A stretch of 64,000 nt of DNA from Magnolia sinica (Eukaryota; Streptophyta; Magnoliopsida; Magnoliales; Magnoliaceae). Positions within the stretch are counted from its first letter, which is position 1. Each line of letters opens with the position of its first letter. The notes beneath the pieces are model-generated. The model worked only from the letters and a program-made list of their open reading frames with translations, was not told where the DNA came from and ran no database searches. Shown one piece after another: positions 59,466-64,000 of the stretch. Both the position numbers and the translations under genes were made by a program. The stretch is taken from NCBI RefSeq assembly GCF_029962835.1, contig NC_080588.1, positions 67,748,501 through 67,812,500 on the forward strand. Reading direction: 5' to 3'.

Positions 59466-60830
59466 TTTATCATAATTCAGTCATTATGAAGATCTCGGGT
59501 TATAGGTCCAAACCATTGGGTAACATGACAATTAGATGTGTACAAATGCTATTTTGGAATTATAAAGTGTGTTAGCCATTGAAAAGGTATCTTGATCATC
59601 TTTAAGCGATTAAGGCTCAAACTTGACTGATAGAAAGAGCATGAAAAAAGAGAAATGTCCGATAAATTTCAAGACATTCGGATGAGGCACGTCGACGTAA
59701 CAGGCGTCGGAAGTTGTTTGAGAAATGGATGGCAAGATTGTAAATATTCAATGCCATTACATACCACTGTTGAAGCTAAATTGTACCGTGCGGCCTACCC
59801 GATTAACAGATCTGTTCCATCTTTGGACCCTTATCCTAACAGCGTGTTAAACGCAATGAAAAAAGTAGATCATACAACTACAAATAGTAAAGTGGATTTC
59901 ACACAAAAGAACTCAATTCACGTTAAATTCCAAATTGTCACAATAAGCTATGTCTCTAGTGTATGAGGTTTAACGGGTGAGTGTTGGTTGCTACTTGGAC
60001 ACATTGTACGACCTACTCGACTAACCAAATTGCCTCATATCTGACCCCGTGTCCTAACATAGCGATATAAAAGTGGTGAACAGAGTGGATCTTACGGAAG
60101 TCATTCACAAATGGACCCCACCTATTTCGAAACAACCATCCCATATAGCAATCACCGCACGCGGTAACAGAGGCAGTGAAAAAGTTACCACAAAGGATTC
60201 ATCCCATCTTCTGCCTCTGATGTGGGTCGTCCTATCGTCGGATCTACCCCAGATTTTAGCCCATGGCATAACGTCACCTCATAAAGCTGATGAACGGAGT
60301 GGATTTCTTATCGAACATCACAGTGGACCTCACAATACGCTGCAAAAGACCCTGCGTCCGATGAGGAAGAAGAGGCGCGTTGCCGTCTTTCACTCCAACA
60401 CAATTACGCCGTGCGGAAAGAAACTTCTTAAAGACTTTCCGATAAAACCCATCCACACCATCGATTCTAAGGGCCAGAGATCGTCGGACAGCAAATCCAG
60501 AACGTCCAGGGGAGCGGATCTGATGAATCAGGGCCATAATTCAAACCCCCACTAAAACAGAGTAAGATACAAGCAAAGAAGTCCGGAAGTTAGTGCTGGT
60601 CACGGTGATTTAGTCTGGTCGATCAGGACCGTTGCTCAATGGCCATCTAGGGACTACAACAAAAATATGAAACCAAAACTATCAATGGTCATCCGCACTC
60701 CACGCTAGTCTAGAATCTGCTGCACACCTCTAGGCACGTACGCACGTCCTCGCGCAAGCAGAGTTGCGTAAGATAAATCCAGAAACACTGAATCAAATAT
60801 AAAAACCCATCTCTAGGCCGTGTGGAAATC
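59466..60830 (+). mobile_element. Diverged LTR-like sequence
   Basis: AGCGATTAAGGCTCAAACTT and AGAAAGAGCATGAAAAA (59,607-59,648) are the reverse complement of part of the Athila-like solo LTR (6,290-6,345). The following DNA has the same GTGGACC/GATCNGATG style. The 160-codon frame at 60,073-60,555 lies here and has no recognisable domain. Limits uncertain. Confidence 0.4.
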
Positions 60831-60837
60831 CCAACAG

Positions 60838-60870
60838 AATAGAGAGAGAGAGAGAGAGGAGAGAGAGAGA
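60838..60870. repeat. (GA)n microsatellite
   Basis: About 16 GA units with one break. Confidence 0.95.
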
Positions 60871-60949
60871 AATTAACAGATTGAAGTCAGTGGAGAAAGA
60901 GGAAGGCCGGTTCAGGCTCTACCAACGGGTCAGACCTTTCCCTTTTTCT

Positions 60950-62775
60950 TATTTTTTTTTCCTTTCATCCTTTTCCTTCTTAAGGTTTCCCATGTAGTAG
61001 GGCCATCACCCCCCGACCGAGTCAACTCGGTGGTGGGATGGGCCTAGGCATAGTAAATCACTGGGTGCTATGCACCACTTGAATAATTTAAATCTAATAT
61101 CTTTTGATATATCAAACCTGATTAAAAGCTCAATTTAAAAGTAGGTAAATTAGATTAGGACCTGGCCATAGGATATATTTCTAAAGGATCAATAAGCTAA
61201 GGTGAGGGTTTTATCCTTTAACCTTATATTAATTTAAGCTGTTAAATTCATCCTGCTTTTATACGTGCCTTCAGGAATTTGATCTTCCCTTTACATGTAT
61301 TCCTTTTAGATATCACTTTGAATCTTTCGTGCTATTATATGTTTCACCATCAATTATTGGCTCTTTTGTGCCTTATATGAATTATCCTACTTTTTCATGC
61401 CTTTAAGAATGTGACTTATCCTGCCTTTCATGTTTATATGTCGGGAATTATCCTATTAATTGATTTGGTTAATATCATTGCATCTATTGGCCATTTTGGG
61501 ATTATGACATGATATTAAATACAAGTGATTTCTCTAAATTTATGTGAGGCCATGGATACAAGCCTTGCCCTTGTCTCTCTTTCTTTATTTGAGTTGGCCC
61601 TGCCACTCGTCTCTATATTGAGTTGGCCATTGCCACTCTCCTTATCATTAAGTTGACTATTGTCACTCTTCTCTTATTATGTTGGTCATTGCCACTTTTA
61701 TTGAATTGACATTGTCACTCTTCTCTTTATTATGTTGGCCTTGTGTCGTCTATCTTTATGGCTTGGCTATGTGTCTTGCTATTCCAGAACCTTCATAATT
61801 CATTTGATATCCTTTATGATTCAGATTCGGTTATATTCGTTATGATTCAATTTATATTCTCTATAAGTGCAAGTGACGTGTAAGATGTATCACAACTAGT
61901 GATTCAAATATTTTATCATGGACGTAATGCGTTTTGGGTAGAGACCCTCTTGGGGCACGGAAGTCCTTGAGCCTTCGGGTAATGGTGCACAAATAGACGT
62001 ATGTAATTTACAAATGCAATATCACATCATTCCGAGATTGGATGTCGTAAATAGTCACTCCATGAACAAATTGTGTGATATAATTCACCCAGCTCATGTG
62101 TTGTGTGCTCTGAGGAGTTCTTGTAAATCCACGGTAGCGTTGGCCATGCCGGCGAATATCCGTATAGTGAGAATACTGGTTGAGTCGGTTATCTATAAAT
62201 CATATTTTATATTGTAATGATCACTATGTATGATGAGCCCCACACACTTTACTAGGTATGTATCTCATGTAGGTTGTTTGCACATGCTGATACCCTCGTG
62301 TTAGTGGAGCATGGGATGTATCAAACCCTCACTTTACCTGTTATGAATCTCTTGAATTATTGTTAATCTTAAAGGATAACCTTCACTATGAGTAGGGCAT
62401 TGACCCTCTCCCAACTGTAGAGGTTATACAGGTGACATACAGGATTAAAGACTTAGAGGGCCGCTTCCTGTAGAAGACTACGCGGAAAGAATTCGAAGCT
62501 AGATTATTTAATTAGATTTATACTTCCACTGTGAACTCGATGAATGTAATAAGCTTCCATTGGGAAGGCCCTAATTATTCCTTTTACTCTGATGATATAT
62601 AATCAATACAGTTGATTTTATTCTTGTAAATGTTACCTTCATGAATGTATCTGGATGTAAACAAATGAAAAATAATAATAGGGTGCGATTTCATAACATC
62701 CAGTTGTACATTATTAACACTCGGTTTTCTCGGGCAAGAGTACATACTTTGGCCGTGAAAATTCGGGCTGTTACA
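60950..62775 (+). mobile_element. LTR-like end fragment (chromovirus style) abutting a 21-bp array
   Basis: Ends ATTCGGGCTGTTACA at 62,775 directly beside a broken 21-bp unit. Endings of the GGGCTGTTACA type are common in Ty3/gypsy chromovirus LTRs. The start is not found. It holds a 'gttggccattgccactctt' repeat of roughly 35-45 bp at 61,560-61,790. No coding domain. Confidence 0.45.
61560..61790. repeat. Degenerate TTGGCCATTGCCACTCTT repeats
   Basis: Five or six imperfect copies spaced 35-50 bases, pyrimidine-rich between them. Confidence 0.7.
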
Positions 62776-63410
62776 CGGTTAATTCAATGCATTTCACGGT
62801 CAATTCCCTTTACTTCATGGTCATTTCAATGCATTTCATGATCAATTCGCTTCACTTCACAATCATTTTCATGCATTTCAAAGTCAATTTGCTTCACTTC
62901 ACAGTGATTCCATGCATTTCACGGTCAATTCCCTTCACTTCACGGTCAATTCCATGCACTTCACGGTCAATTCCATGCATTTCACGGTCAATTCCCCTTA
63001 CTTCACGGTCAATTCCATGCATTTCACGGTCAATTCCCTTTACTTCACGGTCAATTTAATGCATTTCACAGTCAATTCCCTTCACTTCACGATCATTTTC
63101 ATGCATTTCACAATCAATTCTGGCGATTCCCCTTCACTTCACGGTCAATTCCATGCATTTCACGGTCAATTCCTTACTTCACAGTCAATTCAATGCATTT
63201 CAAGGTCAATTCCCTTTACTTCACGATCATTTCAATGCATTTTACGGTCAATTCGCTTCACTTCACGATCAATTCCATGCATTTCATGGTCAATTCCCTT
63301 TACTTCATGGTTAATTCAATGCATTTCACGGTCAATTCCCTTCACGGTCATTTTAATGTACTTCACGGTCAATTCACTTCACGGTCAATTCCATGCATTT
63401 CATAGGGTCA
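62776..63410 (+). repeat. 21-bp minisatellite at a third locus, about 30 units
   Basis: Same unit and alternating variants as in the fold-back element, but outside the duplication. The left side is cut by the LTR-like end at 62,775. Confidence 0.93.
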
Positions 63411-63689
63411 ACTGGGTCTAGATGGGGTCGACCCCGTTCGGCTGAAAGTTGTTTGGGCTCCACTTCTTCTTTGTGCTGGGACCCATTGAAAGCAATTGGC
63501 ATGAAGGTTAATGCAGAGGATGTATATATGTGAGATAATTTCGGAGGGTCTAATGTTAAATTCTTGGAATCGCCTTATATTAAGAATCTATAGTTTCCTC
63601 AACAAGTTTGGGTGGAAACCAAAATCATAGGATAAATTTATAACTCAAGTATGGCCCAAAGAGCTTTGAGGCAGAACGGGGTCGGCCCC
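63411..63689 (+). mobile_element. Third copy of the nested MITE, right end lost
   Basis: GGTCAACTGGGTCTAGATGG at 63,406-63,425, then collinear with 13,100-13,355. Similarity stops within the right terminal repeat (GGGGTCGGCCCC). It sits in the 21-bp array exactly as in copies A and B, so this is a third, truncated fold-back element and not a separate insertion. Confidence 0.7.
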
Positions 63690-64000
63690 AATCCACAACC
63701 AAAATTGGAGTACTGATTAATGATATTTCTCTGCTCATATCCATATAGCCGTGACCCCGATCGACCATCGGTGATCGTTAAACAGACTTCTAATCATATC
63801 TAATGATTGACACATCCAAATGGCGGACCGATCATATCCATACGTAAATCATCATTCGAGCTAACTATCATATGGTGTATATTGACTTGTACACCCCATA
63901 ATGGACCCTAAAGGTTAGAAAAACCCTCCCATAGGGTTAGTATAGTAAAAACCCAACCATTGGGGGCCATTTACACCAAATCTGGCACTATATAAGAGCT
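63690..64000. other. No gene seen; TATA-like motif at the window edge
   Basis: CTATATAAG at 63,988-63,996 could be a promoter continuing beyond the window. Nothing else recognised. Confidence 0.4.

Noticed and set aside
60073-60555. 160-codon frame
   Set aside because: Lies in LTR-like noncoding DNA and shows no domain.

Overview
The window is plant nuclear DNA made mostly of nested transposable elements around one small gene family. The only two intact host genes are near-identical, intronless UDP-glycosyltransferases of the UGT91 type (15,558-16,940 and 54,489-55,871). The many short inverted-repeat elements built on GTGGGCCCCAC and ATCCACNCCGTCCATC motifs are a style I associate with magnoliid genomes (Laurales/Magnoliales). 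That placement is inference, not proof.

Layout. Bases 1-20,562 (copy A) are repeated at 26,581-59,465 (copy B) in the same order and orientation: SLU7 fragment, LINE/SINE-like tail, giant solo LTR holding a second solo LTR, 85-bp repeats, end of a CACTA transposon, fold-back element full of 21-bp repeats, promoter MITE, UGT gene, LINE remnant with an RNase H domain, second MITE, and a 35-bp array. Copy B is longer almost entirely because of one Athila-type Ty3/gypsy element (35,035-47,350, target duplication TATGC); copy A keeps the empty site. Bases 20,563-26,580 lie between the aligned parts. They probably belong to copy B, with their counterpart in copy A lying just left of the window.

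The most interesting structure is a CACTA-type DNA transposon from 21,924 to 50,416, 28.5 kb now and about 8.5 kb once nested LTR insertions are subtracted. Its ends share a 30-bp inverted repeat beginning CACTAC, and inside each end are repeated GCTACGG...CCGTAGC palindromes. It carries fragments of at least four host genes, all on the minus strand: two consecutive 72-nt exons of an LRR-VIII receptor kinase, ADP-ribosylation factor exons with their intron, a DJ-1 C-terminal exon, and a SLU7 exon joined in frame to a piece that looks like a U-box protein. I see no transposase. This is a Pack-CACTA-like gene-fragment carrier.

The CACTA sits in the left arm of a second DNA element. That element is a fold-back element about 3.7 kb long, whose arms contain arrays of a 21-bp unit (about 66-68 copies on one side, 29 on the other) and meet at a hairpin apex with a 43-base loop. 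A truncated third copy is at 62,776-63,689. The 21-bp period leaves several frames open by chance, which creates long false ORFs.

The two UGT genes are about 99% identical at both ends, but a block of about 490 bp in the middle differs by about 8.5%, including many silent sites. That pattern fits gene conversion from another paralogue, not point mutation alone. Inferred order of events: fold-back element near the UGT; CACTA into it; older LTR insertions and their collapse to solo LTRs; tandem duplication; Athila insertion into copy B; local conversion patches. All similarity statements are from reading and hand alignment; no database search was run.
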